Shown: positions 51,603-60,555 of the stretch, piece by piece
Layout: every line of letters begins with the position of its first letter
Numbering within the stretch: the stretch's first letter is position 1
Assembly (NCBI GenBank): GCA_021413845.1
Contig: JAIOPP010000083.1
Span: forward strand, 1 to 64,000
Source: Planctomycetia bacterium
GTDB taxonomy: Bacteria > Planctomycetota > Planctomycetia > Pirellulales > PNKZ01
Length of the DNA stretch: 64,000 bases
Direction: 5' to 3'
Program-made: the position numbers and the translations under genes
The notes under the pieces: generated by a model
What the model was told of the DNA's origin: nothing
The model's input: only the letters and a program-made list of their open reading frames with translations
Databases searched by the model: none

Positions 51603-52829
51603 ATGAAACGCAGCAGTCGGCTGTCGCTGATGTCGGCGTTCTTGCTGGTGTCCGCCGTAGCGAATGCTCAGGATCGCAGCGCGACCGTGAACGTGCGGAC
51701 GCGAGAAGAACTGGAGCAGGCAGTCGCCGAAGCTCGGCCGGGGACTACGATCGCGATCGCCCCCGGCACTTACGAAGGGGGGCTCGCTTTTTCACGCCTG
51801 CAAGGAACGCAAGACCGGCCGATCGTGCTCGCGGCGGCCGACCGCATGCGGCCGCCGATTATCTCGGGCGGAAACTCCTGCCTCCATCTTTCCGATCCTG
51901 CCTACGTCGAATTGCGCGACCTCGTTTTAGAGAAGGGACGCGCGAACGGGCTGAACATCGACGACGGCGACTCGCACGATACGCCGGCACATCACGTTTC
52001 GCTTCACGGGCTCACGGTGCGCGATATCGGCTCCGATCGGAACCATGATGGAATCAAACTCTCCGGCCTCGACGATTTTCGCGTCGAGCGTTGCACCGTC
52101 GAGCGGTGGGGGAAGCGAGGATCCGCGATCGACATGGTCGGATGTCATCGTGGCATCGTAACCCACGGCACGTTTCGCGACGGCGACCCGATCGGCGCGA
52201 ACGGCGTGCAGATGAAAGGGGGCAGTCGCGACGTGACCGTGCGCTACTGCCGCTTCGAAAACGCGGGGGGCCGGGCCGTCAACCTCGGCGGCAGTACCGG
52301 ACTTCCGTACTTTCGTCCCGCACAGGCCGGATACGAAGCCAAAGATCTCATCGTCGAAGACTGTATGTTCGTCGGCTCGATGGCACCCGTGGCTTTCGTC
52401 GGGGTCGACGGAGCGACGGTTCGCCACAACACTTTCTTCCGGCCGTCTCGCTGGCTGATTCGCATCCTTCAGGAAAATCAGGACTCGAAATTTTTGACGT
52501 GCCGCAACGGTTCGTTTATGAAGAATATCGTGGCGTTTAGAAGCGAAGAGCTCGTTTCCGCGGTGAACATCGGCCCTCGGACGGCACCGGAAACTTTTCG
52601 CTTCACCGACAACTTTTGGTACTGCCTCGACGCACCGGAGACGACGCAACGAAGAGTGCAACTACCGACGGCCGAGTCCGGTGGTGTTTACGACCAAGCA
52701 CCCGGTTTTCGAAACGAGGCAAAAAAAGACCTGCAGTTAATCGCCGACAGTCCGGCAAGCGGATTCGGGCCGCGCATCGATTCCACATTACCAACCGACG
52801 CCGCTCGAAACACGAACGATCGTCGGTGA
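51603..52829 (+). CDS. Secreted right-handed beta-helix protein
   Basis: 409 residues from the ATG at 51603, which opens a signal peptide (KRSSRLSLMSAFLLVSAVAN). A first coil reads REELEQAVAEARPGTTIAIA and PGTYEGG, the entry of parallel beta-helix polysaccharide-binding or lyase proteins. Repeated turns follow: HHVSLHGLTVRDIG, NHDGIKLSGLDDFRVERCTV, NGVQMKGGSRDVTVRYCRFE, DLIVEDCMFVGS and ATVRHNTFFRP. The fold is that of PL6/chondroitinase-B-like enzymes but I see no assured catalytic Lys/Arg pair. Position next to a sugar-responsive repressor supports a carbohydrate role. Confidence 0.75.
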   Translation: MKRSSRLSLMSAFLLVSAVANAQDRSATVNVRTREELEQAVAEARPGTTIAIAPGTYEGGLAFSRLQGTQDRPIVLAAADRMRPPIISGGNSCLHLSDPAYVELRDLVLEKGRANGLNIDDGDSHDTPAHHVSLHGLTVRDIGSDRNHDGIKLSGLDDFRVERCTVERWGKRGSAIDMVGCHRGIVTHGTFRDGDPIGANGVQMKGGSRDVTVRYCRFENAGGRAVNLGGSTGLPYFRPAQAGYEAKDLIVEDCMFVGSMAPVAFVGVDGATVRHNTFFRPSRWLIRILQENQDSKFLTCRNGSFMKNIVAFRSEELVSAVNIGPRTAPETFRFTDNFWYCLDAPETTQRRVQLPTAESGGVYDQAPGFRNEAKKDLQLIADSPASGFGPRIDSTLPTDAARNTNDRR

Positions 52830-52899
52830 ATGCCGCTCGATGATGATCGAATATGAATCAAACGATCGAACCGATTTATCTCTCTCTTGGAATTTAACG

Positions 52900-54471
52900 A
52901 TGCTCGCTCGCCGCTTCTTCGATAGTCGCCTGTTCCGTCGACCTCACGGTTTCGCACTCTTGATCGGGTCGCTGTCGTGGCTCGGTTGTAGCGAACAGAA
53001 GCAACTGGACACGGCCGAGGTTCCCAAAGCTTCGGCAGCCGTTGCGTCGACCAAACCCGCCAAGCCGGCTAAGCCCGTCGCGTCGGCGAAGTCGACCAAG
53101 CCCATCGCGCCGATCGCAAAGCTGCCGGCATCCCCTGCCTCGGTCGAGCCAGTCCGATCGTTGGAAGCGCCGAAACCTATTGCTTCGGCGAAGACGACGG
53201 TAGCCGTCGCCGTCAACGAAGCCGCACGCGCGGCGCCGCCGGCACAGTTTGCGTCTCAATCGACGGCCTCCGCCGACGGCGATTGGCCTGGGTTCCGCGG
53301 CCCGACCGGGATGGGAACCAGTGCGGCTAAGGGGCTGCCGCTCACTTGGGGCGCCGACGAGAACATCGCGTGGAAAGTCGAACTCCCTGGCCCCGGCGCA
53401 TCGAGCCCGGTCGTGTTCGGCGATCGGATCTACCTCACTTGCTACACCGGTTACTTCATTCCCGGTGAAGAGGGAGGAAGCCTCGAAGAACTGAAACGCA
53501 ATCTGCTCGCGATGAACCGCGCCGACGGCCGCTTGATATGGAACACGCCTGTGCCCGCGAAACTTCCTGAAGAGAGCCGGATTCGCGATCATGGTTTTGC
53601 CGCCAACACGCCGGCCATCGACGAGGAGCGGATCTACGCGTTCTTCGGCAAGTCGGGCGTGTTCGCATTCGATCACGCCGGCAAACAATTGTGGCAAGCC
53701 GATGTCGGCGAGAAGACGAACGGCTGGGGTACCTCGGCTTCTCCCGTCCTCTACAAGGACCTCGTCTTCATCAACGCCAGCGTCGAAAGCGAATCGCTCA
53801 TCGCGCTCGATCGAAAAACCGGAGCCGAAAAATGGCGCACCGGCGGCATTCGCGAAGCGTGGAACACGCCGCTCGTGATCACCGCTACGTCCGGACGAAA
53901 AGAATTGATCGTCGCGACGCAAGGTAAGGTTTTGGCATTCGATCCCGAGACGGGCAAGGAACTTTGGTCGTGCAAGACCGACATCGGTTGGTACATGGTC
54001 CCGAGCGTCGTGGCCCACGAGGGGGTGGTGTACTGCCTCGGCGGTCGCTCGGGCGTGGCGGCCTTGGCCGTACGAGCCGGCGGCGACGGCGACGTGACGT
54101 CGTCGCATCGCCTATGGACGAGCATGAAGGGCTCGAACGTTTCTTCTCCCGTCTATTTAGACGGCCATTTGTATTGGATGCACGAGCAGCGGGGCACGGC
54201 GTACTGCGCCAAGGCCGATAGCGGCGAGATCGTCTACGAGCAACGGTTGGAACGTGCGGGTCAGGTTTATTCTTCGGCGCTACTGGCCGACGGCCGGCTG
54301 TATTACCTCACGCGCGACGGCAAGACGTTCGTCTTAGCGGCCAAGCCGGAGTTCGAGCAACTGGCGGCGAACGAACTGCGCGATCGCAGCATTTTCAACG
54401 GCAGTCCTTCGGTCGACGGCTCGCGACTGTTGATCCGTTCGGATAAGTATTTGTATTGCATCGGCAAATAA
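52900..54471 (+). CDS. Lipoprotein PQQ-type beta-propeller
   Basis: 523 residues from the ATG at 52900. The leader ends in a lipobox, SLSWLGC (Cys near residue 31), so the protein is likely lipid-anchored. An Ala/Lys/Pro/Ser-rich linker (about 40-130) carries KPAKPAKP-type repeats. A propeller follows (WPGFRGPTGMGTSAAKGLPL, WGADENIAWKVELPGPGASS, LLAMNRADGRLIWNTPVP, ALDRKTGAEKWRTGGIREAW, VLAFDPETGKELWSCKTDIG). These blades match planctomycete outer-membrane PQQ-like proteins. There is no evidence of bound PQQ. It starts 70 bp after the beta-helix gene and may form an operon with it. Confidence 0.82.
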   Translation: MLARRFFDSRLFRRPHGFALLIGSLSWLGCSEQKQLDTAEVPKASAAVASTKPAKPAKPVASAKSTKPIAPIAKLPASPASVEPVRSLEAPKPIASAKTTVAVAVNEAARAAPPAQFASQSTASADGDWPGFRGPTGMGTSAAKGLPLTWGADENIAWKVELPGPGASSPVVFGDRIYLTCYTGYFIPGEEGGSLEELKRNLLAMNRADGRLIWNTPVPAKLPEESRIRDHGFAANTPAIDEERIYAFFGKSGVFAFDHAGKQLWQADVGEKTNGWGTSASPVLYKDLVFINASVESESLIALDRKTGAEKWRTGGIREAWNTPLVITATSGRKELIVATQGKVLAFDPETGKELWSCKTDIGWYMVPSVVAHEGVVYCLGGRSGVAALAVRAGGDGDVTSSHRLWTSMKGSNVSSPVYLDGHLYWMHEQRGTAYCAKADSGEIVYEQRLERAGQVYSSALLADGRLYYLTRDGKTFVLAAKPEFEQLAANELRDRSIFNGSPSVDGSRLLIRSDKYLYCIGK

Positions 54472-54497
54472 GCCGGATGCACGACCGCAGCGAAGCG

Positions 54498-55964
54498 CTA
54501 GCGAGCTTTGCCGCCGGAGCCGTCGTCGATCCAGACGTCGACGCAGTGCGACGGGCGGCCGGCGAACTCGCCCGTGGCGTTGAACTTGAGCATGTCGCCG
54601 ACCTTGAGCATTTTGGACGCCGCCGCGGTCTTCCCTTTCCAGACTCGCGTCTCCGGGACCAATCGTAGAACGCTCTGCCCGTAAGGCGGCGGCGTTTCCG
54701 TATCTTTCTGGTAGTTCAATACCGGCAAGCTTTGCCACTGGACTTCCACGCGTCCTCGCTCGAGATCGAGATTGCGGATTCGATAGCGGAAGCCGTTGAG
54801 CGTCGCCTGGCTGTAGTCGTCGCAGATGAAACCACAACGAGTGAAACGACCCTCGGCATCTTGGTACATGTGGAAGCGGTAGCGAACGCCGAGTTGCAAG
54901 TCCGCGAGTTTCGACCGGCTTTCCTCGAAGCTGTCGGTCTGAAATCGGACGGCAGATGACCTGGAGCCCGTGTCGAGCATCGTGAACTTCACCGCCTCGC
55001 CGGTCGGCTCGGCCTTGAACTCGCCGCTTCCGTTCGCGGCATCGACATCGCTTAGTTCTCCGAACATCACATGCTCGGAATACATCGGCGGCTGGCTGCC
55101 TTCCTTCGCTTGAAACCAAGGGAGCTGTCGATTTCCGTAGTCGGTGCGATACGGAAATTGATCGGGATAGTGCTTAGCCAGGCACTCGCGGAAGTCGGGA
55201 GTCGGCCGATGCATGTAGCCGTAGTTGATCAAGCATTCTTGAAAAAATTGGTTCTGCAATTTCCAACCCGCCCCGAAGACGCGCACGACTCGGCCGCGAC
55301 GAAATCCTTCGAGCATGTTGTTCACTTGGATCACGACGCGTCGCCCGCTGCACCCATAACCTTCGACCGGCACGCTCCCGACCTCGACGATCGTTCCCCG
55401 TTCGGAGCACGAAGTAGGTTGCCAAGTGCGCAGCTCGTCGTTGCCGACGCAGACGCGCACCTCCTTTCCCTGCGCGAAATCTCGGTCCCAGGTCGTGGCG
55501 AACAACTCGGGATCGCCGCTGAAAAACGTCACGGTCAGCGTCTTGCCGGCGGTGCGGTCGACCCGGCCGGCGATCCCTCGCGCCGTCGTGAACTCGATGA
55601 AGCGCTTCCGCTGCGCCGCGTCGAATGTTCCTGCGTGTTTCGTGCCGACTAGGCGTGTGAGCCCGCCATCTTCATCGGGCAGCAAGAGGAATTCCATTTC
55701 CGTTCCGAGCGGCACATCGCGCAAGTCGGACTCGGTGCCGCGGTAGCTCATGATGGCGTACGGCGGCATGCTGAAATGCTTCAACTCGCCGTCCGTGGTC
55801 CGAAAGCGGCCGGTGCGATGAATGAAGTCCGCCCCGACCAATTCCCCTCGAACGCTTTGGGCCGAGCCCAGCGCAGGAAAGACGAGGTCGTCGGCACCGG
55901 CCGTAAGCCGGTTGCAAAGAATCGCAGCGACGACGACGCTGCCTAATCCCAATTTGCGAAACAT
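54498..55964 (-). CDS. Secreted protein of unknown function
   Basis: 488 residues from the ATG at 55964. The leader MFRKLGLGSVVVAAILCNRL is followed by short beta-rich segments (SVRGELVGADFIHRTGRFRT, LKHFSMPPYAIMSYRGTESD, RDVPLGTEMEFLLLPDEDGG). The sequence contains several cysteines, so disulfides are possible. The repeated pattern of 'define, transform, measure' strands suggests OB-like or SH3-like repeats. I recognise no named family. It is 19 bp after the DUF1552 gene and the last gene of the minus-strand run. Confidence 0.7.
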   Translation of the reverse strand: MFRKLGLGSVVVAAILCNRLTAGADDLVFPALGSAQSVRGELVGADFIHRTGRFRTTDGELKHFSMPPYAIMSYRGTESDLRDVPLGTEMEFLLLPDEDGGLTRLVGTKHAGTFDAAQRKRFIEFTTARGIAGRVDRTAGKTLTVTFFSGDPELFATTWDRDFAQGKEVRVCVGNDELRTWQPTSCSERGTIVEVGSVPVEGYGCSGRRVVIQVNNMLEGFRRGRVVRVFGAGWKLQNQFFQECLINYGYMHRPTPDFRECLAKHYPDQFPYRTDYGNRQLPWFQAKEGSQPPMYSEHVMFGELSDVDAANGSGEFKAEPTGEAVKFTMLDTGSRSSAVRFQTDSFEESRSKLADLQLGVRYRFHMYQDAEGRFTRCGFICDDYSQATLNGFRYRIRNLDLERGRVEVQWQSLPVLNYQKDTETPPPYGQSVLRLVPETRVWKGKTAAASKMLKVGDMLKFNATGEFAGRPSHCVDVWIDDGSGGKAR

Positions 55965-55983
55965 AGCAACTCGATTCGTACAA

Positions 55984-57387
55984 CTAGACCAATTCACTCA
56001 CGGGCCCGAGGCTGTCGACGAACTTCTCGGCGTTCACTTCCATCTTCTGCAGCATCGTCAGCAAGACGTTGCTGAGGCGCGCCTTTTCATCCTTCGGCTT
56101 GCCGCACAACGCGCGCCATTCGTCGTAGCTGAGCGTGTAGCCGTCCTTCAAGTGGGGCCGGTTGTAGTCGATGTGTTGCCCATGCTTGAGTCCTAAGCCC
56201 CGGCCGCCGGCGAGCAGCATCGGCAAGTTGCTGTTGCTGTGGCTGTGCCCGTAGCTCATGCCGCTCCCGAGCAGAACCATCGTCCGATCCAGCAGCGGCT
56301 CGTCGCCGTCGTGAACCGCACGCAGCGAGTCGAGAAAGTGCGCAAACTGTTGCATGATGAACGCGTCGCTATTCGCCAGCCGTTCGAGCACGACGGGATC
56401 GCCGTTGTGGTGCGAAAGATTATGACGACCTTGTGTGATCTTGAGTTCCGGAATGGCGAGTCCGATGACTTCGCTGCCGTTCATATAAGTCACCACGCGA
56501 GTCATGTCGGTGCGCAGCGCCAGCACGATCAGGTCGAACATCGTGCGCCAATAGTCGCCGGCCTGAGCCTTGGAAACGTCTCGCTGGAACGGCTCGGAGT
56601 CGTTGCGCTTTAAGACCGGTTTGGGGACGTTGAGCCAAGAGTCGAGTCGTTCGATGCGCTGCTCGACGTCGCGAACCGAGTGCAGATACTCATCGAGTTT
56701 CGAGCGATCGACTTGCCCGAGGCCGAGCCGGAGCGACTTCGCATCTTCGAGCACCGCATCGAGTACGCTGCGGCGCTTGGTGAGCTGCGCCCGTTGCGCT
56801 TCGACCCCGCCGACCGCCTCGCCGAACAACCGTTGAAATACCAGCTTGGGATTGTCTTCCGCCGGCAGCGGCACGCCGTCGCGCGAGAACGCCAGCGTCG
56901 TCGAGTTGAACGGCTGACCGGTTCCCGCGGAAACCGAGAGCTCCAGCGAAGGGAAGCGTGTCTGTCGGCCCACGACCTCGGCCATCAGCTGGTCGCAGGA
57001 GATCGAGTTTTCGTATTTGCGACCGCTCTGCGCCTCGATCTTCGCCCCGGTCAGCCAAGTGTCGGCACAAACGTGTGCCTGACCGAGGCAATTCGGATGA
57101 TGCAACCCACTGAAGACCGTTAAGTCGGCCCGATGCTTTTCCAACGGCTTGAGCGACGGGGACAAGTCGAACTCGCGGCCCGCTTGCGTGCATTGCCACG
57201 TCATGCCGTTGACGCCGTTGGGAATATAGACGAACACGCTCCGGCGCGGTTTCGTCACATCTGCGGCGGCAGCGCGAGCTCGAATCGGAAGCATGGCATC
57301 GAGCAACGGAAGCGCCAGCGCAGCGCCGACTCCGCGCACGAAGCGGCGGCGATCGAGAAGCCATCGCTGAGATCGAATGTGAGCCAT
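55984..57387 (-). CDS. DUF1552 secreted protein
   Basis: 467 residues. The leader carries RRRFVRGVGAALALPLLDAM, a twin-arginine type signal. The body reads RRSVFVYIPNGVNGMTWQCT, LKPLEKHRADLTVFSGLHHP, ISCDQLMAEVVGRQTRFPSL and GQPFNSTTLAFSRDGVPLPA, ending LLASGGRGLG-like (MLLAGGRGLGLKHGQHIDY). This is the DUF1552 family, nearly always found beside a DUF1587/1592/1588/1585 cytochrome as here (16-bp gap). The alkaline-phosphatase-like fold has been suggested for related families. Its biochemical role is not known to me; an oxidoreductase complex of the periplasm is likely. Confidence 0.9.
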   Translation of the reverse strand: MAHIRSQRWLLDRRRFVRGVGAALALPLLDAMLPIRARAAAADVTKPRRSVFVYIPNGVNGMTWQCTQAGREFDLSPSLKPLEKHRADLTVFSGLHHPNCLGQAHVCADTWLTGAKIEAQSGRKYENSISCDQLMAEVVGRQTRFPSLELSVSAGTGQPFNSTTLAFSRDGVPLPAEDNPKLVFQRLFGEAVGGVEAQRAQLTKRRSVLDAVLEDAKSLRLGLGQVDRSKLDEYLHSVRDVEQRIERLDSWLNVPKPVLKRNDSEPFQRDVSKAQAGDYWRTMFDLIVLALRTDMTRVVTYMNGSEVIGLAIPELKITQGRHNLSHHNGDPVVLERLANSDAFIMQQFAHFLDSLRAVHDGDEPLLDRTMVLLGSGMSYGHSHSNSNLPMLLAGGRGLGLKHGQHIDYNRPHLKDGYTLSYDEWRALCGKPKDEKARLSNVLLTMLQKMEVNAEKFVDSLGPVSELV

Positions 57388-57402
57388 GGGTGCGACCGAG
57401 GG

Positions 57403-59934
57403 TTAGCGTTTGGAAAACAACGGGGATGTCACAAGCCCTTCGATGAACGAAACGAGACGATCATCTTGCCGCCGCGCTTGGGCGACGATCGGCTTGAGCG
57501 CCTCGCGGTCGACGAACGTCAGGCTCCGCCGCAGCGCGTAGGTAGCGAGCTTTTCGCTCAACGCAGCGGCGAACTTATCGACATCGGCGACGAGCAGTTT
57601 GCGGAGTTCCGCACTGTCTTGAAAGGCGCGGCCGTCGGCAAGCCGGCCGCTCGGATCGAGCGTCGGGTCGGCGCCGGTGCCGTCTTTCAACGTCTCGACC
57701 GTGCGCCAACGTCCGATCGCGTCGTAGTTGTCGAAGGCGATCCCCAGCGGGTCGATCTTATTATGGCAAGCCGTGCAATTCGGGTCGGAGCGATGCAGTT
57801 CCAGCTTCTCGCGCACGCCGGCTTTCTTTTGATCGGGGGCTGCCGTAGTCAAGGCCGAAACGTTCGCCGGCGGCGGTGGAGGGGGCTTGCCGATGATCGA
57901 CTCGAGAATCCACGTCCCTCGATGCACGGGCCGATGCCGCGTGCCGTCCGACGTGAGGCTGAGAATCGAGGCGTGCGTCAGAACGCCGCCCCGATGATGC
58001 TCGGGCCGCAACGCAACGCGCCGCAAGTGATCGCCGCGAACACCTGCGATACCGTAGTGTTTTGCGAGGCGTTCGTTGAGCATCGTCCAGTCGGAGTCTA
58101 AGAAGTCGCGAATGCTTCCGTTCCCGCGCAGCACTTCGCCGAACACGCCGATCGTCTCGGCGAGCATGCTTTGTTCTAGGTTGTCGTCGTAGTCGGGATA
58201 CAAAGCCTTGTCCGGCGCGAACATTCCCACCTTGCGTAGTTGCAACCACTGACGCGGAAAGCTTTGCGCAAACGAGGCCGATTTCGGATCGGCAAGCATG
58301 CGCCGTGCTTCGGCGAGCAATGTTTGGGGATCGTGCAGCTTCTCGGTCCGCGCCAAGTCCAGCAGCGGCTGATCGGGCGGCGCACTCCACAAGAAAAAGG
58401 AGAGCCGCGAGGCGAGTTCCCAAGCGGTGAGGCGGTCGCTTTGATCTGCCGCTCGACCTTCTTCCAAATAGAGAAAGCTCTTCGCGCACAACACCGCAAC
58501 GAGCCCTTGCCTTACGGCCGTCTCGAAGGAGTCGCCGAGTAGGAGCGACGTTTCGACCGGCTTGAGCAACCGCTCGATTTCTTCGTCTTCGACCGGTCGT
58601 CGCCAGGCGCGCTCGGCGAAGCGGGCCAAGATTCGGCGTGCGTAGTCGAAACCTTTCTTCGCGCCTTCGTCGTCGAAGAAGATACGTCGATGCGCCGCGG
58701 TGGGCCAGGAGTCGAAGAGAGGGCCGTCCCATTCGACGCTGTCGATAATGAGCGTCGGTTGGATCGGTCGATAGTCGTCGTCGGTGAGCTTCAGCTGCCA
58801 CGGAGCGCGGCTTCGCATGTCGGTGAAGGCGACGCCGCCCGGACCGTGGCGCGAGCGGCGCGAGCCCGGCTCAGGACCGGGAACGGAGTTCGCCAGTCGC
58901 ACCGGATGCTTGCCCGCGGCGAGATGGACGCGTGTTTCCAGCGTGATCGGCTTGTCTTCCGGCGCGTCGACGTCTTGTTCTAAGACCGTCTTGTCGATGT
59001 TCGAGAGATAGACCTTCAATCGCGGCGCGATGCCCCCTTCGGGCCGTAGCCCACTAAGCTTGATGCGCAGTCGATACTCGCCGGCGGTCTTGAGCTCTAA
59101 GGGCCAAGTATCCGAAACATGGTTATTCGGATTGAGATCCAAGCGGACTCGATCGGCGATGCCGCGCGCCTCGAACTCCTTGCGCAGATAGCCGGAGCGC
59201 ATCTCAAACGGAGTCCAGCGAATCAATTCGCGTTTGGGTTCGGGCCTCAGCGAGAGGGCCTCGTCGAGCACCATCTCGGCGGCGGCAAGATACTTCTCGA
59301 CATGCGCCGGCGAAAGCGAAAGGACCGACCCGATTCGCTCGAAGCCCTTCCAATCGGGATCCTCCGGCAGTCCGGTCGGGCCGTTCACGTCGAACGTGAC
59401 CCCGAGCAAGTCGCGAATGGAGTTCGCGTATTCCTCGCGCGTCAGCTTACGGAAGGCGATTCGCTCCGCGCCGGCCGTCTGACGGACTGCCTCGGCTTCG
59501 TGCAGCTGGCCTGCGATCCACTCCGCTAGGCCGGCGACATCCGTCGGGCTAGGTCGCGGCTCCGACTTCGGTGGCATGTCCCCGGAGTTGATCCGGTTCA
59601 TGATCTCTTCCCAATGCCCCATCACTTTCGGCGAGGTGTAATCCAACGCCAGATCGTCGATGCGCAAATCGCCCGACGACTTCGCGGCGTCGTGGCACTT
59701 GTGGCAATGCCGCACGAAGAACGGTTTCACGACCGTTTCATAGCCCGCGATTTCAGCCGGCGATGTGATCTGCGTTTTGATCTGTGCTTTGGGCGGCGAT
59801 TCGGCCGAAGAGCCGACTACCGACGCGATCGCACCGACCACGACGACCAACAGCGGAATACAAATTCGTAGCCACATGAGGCGCTGCAGGGAAAGGTGTC
59901 TGAGGGATCGCGACCCACGCACTCGGTCCCTCAT
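57403..59934 (-). CDS. DUF1587/1592/1595/1588/1585 planctomycete cytochrome
   Basis: 843 residues from the ATG at 59934; an ATG at 59877 gives a shorter leader and is also possible, while a TTG at 59955 is unlikely. Domains in order: PSCyt1-like heme site (CHKCH at about 77-81), DUF1587 (FRKLTREEYANSIRDLLGV), a carbohydrate-binding-like middle (LKTAGEYRLRIKLSGLRPEG), DUF1595 (FAERAWRRPVEDEEIERLL), DUF1592 (LTAWELASRLSFFLWSAPPD), DUF1588 (HRPVHRGTWILESIIGKPPP, and CTACHNKIDPLG) and DUF1585 at the end (FAAALSEKLATYALRR). It is secreted and is the partner of the DUF1552 protein. It may transfer electrons from carbohydrate oxidation. Confidence 0.92.
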   Translation of the reverse strand: MRDRVRGSRSLRHLSLQRLMWLRICIPLLVVVVGAIASVVGSSAESPPKAQIKTQITSPAEIAGYETVVKPFFVRHCHKCHDAAKSSGDLRIDDLALDYTSPKVMGHWEEIMNRINSGDMPPKSEPRPSPTDVAGLAEWIAGQLHEAEAVRQTAGAERIAFRKLTREEYANSIRDLLGVTFDVNGPTGLPEDPDWKGFERIGSVLSLSPAHVEKYLAAAEMVLDEALSLRPEPKRELIRWTPFEMRSGYLRKEFEARGIADRVRLDLNPNNHVSDTWPLELKTAGEYRLRIKLSGLRPEGGIAPRLKVYLSNIDKTVLEQDVDAPEDKPITLETRVHLAAGKHPVRLANSVPGPEPGSRRSRHGPGGVAFTDMRSRAPWQLKLTDDDYRPIQPTLIIDSVEWDGPLFDSWPTAAHRRIFFDDEGAKKGFDYARRILARFAERAWRRPVEDEEIERLLKPVETSLLLGDSFETAVRQGLVAVLCAKSFLYLEEGRAADQSDRLTAWELASRLSFFLWSAPPDQPLLDLARTEKLHDPQTLLAEARRMLADPKSASFAQSFPRQWLQLRKVGMFAPDKALYPDYDDNLEQSMLAETIGVFGEVLRGNGSIRDFLDSDWTMLNERLAKHYGIAGVRGDHLRRVALRPEHHRGGVLTHASILSLTSDGTRHRPVHRGTWILESIIGKPPPPPPANVSALTTAAPDQKKAGVREKLELHRSDPNCTACHNKIDPLGIAFDNYDAIGRWRTVETLKDGTGADPTLDPSGRLADGRAFQDSAELRKLLVADVDKFAAALSEKLATYALRRSLTFVDREALKPIVAQARRQDDRLVSFIEGLVTSPLFSKR

Positions 59935-59958
59935 GGTAAGCGTTGGTAGGCGCAAGTC

Positions 59959-60534
59959 CTAGCTTTCGGCGCCGATCAGCTTCCGCTCGCGTTGCAACAA
60001 AGCGTGGCGCCGATCGGCTCCCGGCCGTGGCCTAGCGGGGGGCGAGTTGCCGCTCGGCGTGACGCGATGGCAGGGAACGGCGAAGTAGTGATGGCAATTC
60101 GCGCAGGCGCTGCCGACGGCCCGCATGGCTCGCGGCGCGCCGATCTTCTTCGCCACTTCGGCATATGTCAGCGTTTTCCCGACCGGAATTCGCTGCACGA
60201 CGCGCCACACCCGATTTTGAAACGCCGTTCCCCGCAGATCGAGCCGGAGACCGAGCGGACGCGGCGGATCTTCGATATGCGCCAGCACCTTCGCTAAGCG
60301 GGCCTCGTCGTCGCTGGTCCCTTCGACGAACTGCGACTTCGGAAAACACCGCTGCAACGCTTCGATGGCAAAGCTCGGATTCTCGCCGAGCAAGATCGCC
60401 GCCACCCCTTTCGTACCGGTCGCCACGAGCACCGCGCCGAGCGCGCTGCGGCCGATCGCGAACCGGAGCTCATCGCTCTTCGATCGTGCGGGCTTCCGCC
60501 GCGCGCGATTACCGTCGATGGAGATCTTTTTCAT
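59959..60534 (-). CDS. ogt: Methylated-DNA--protein-cysteine methyltransferase
   Basis: 191 residues from the ATG at 60534; a GTG three codons earlier is less likely. The N-terminal ribonuclease-like domain covers about 22-100 (FAIGRSALGAVLVATGTKGV, AAILLG). The C-terminal domain reads GTAFQNRVWRVVQRIPVGKT, YAEVAKKIGAPRAMRAVGSA and PCHRV with the acceptor Cys155. It repairs O6-alkylguanine by one-way transfer to that cysteine. After PCHRV, the usual SGYRWG-like loop is replaced by NSPPARPRPGADRR, which could change the substrate pocket. It lies between secreted-protein genes, 24 bp upstream of the DUF1592 gene. Confidence 0.88.
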   Translation of the reverse strand: MKKISIDGNRARRKPARSKSDELRFAIGRSALGAVLVATGTKGVAAILLGENPSFAIEALQRCFPKSQFVEGTSDDEARLAKVLAHIEDPPRPLGLRLDLRGTAFQNRVWRVVQRIPVGKTLTYAEVAKKIGAPRAMRAVGSACANCHHYFAVPCHRVTPSGNSPPARPRPGADRRHALLQRERKLIGAES

Positions 60535-60555
60535 CCGATGCACGCCGCAAAAAAT

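Noticed and set aside
52894-54108. 404-codon minus-strand frame opposite the PQQ-type propeller
   Set aside because: The plus-strand frame has repeated propeller blades and a lipobox; the antisense frame is Arg-rich with no motif.
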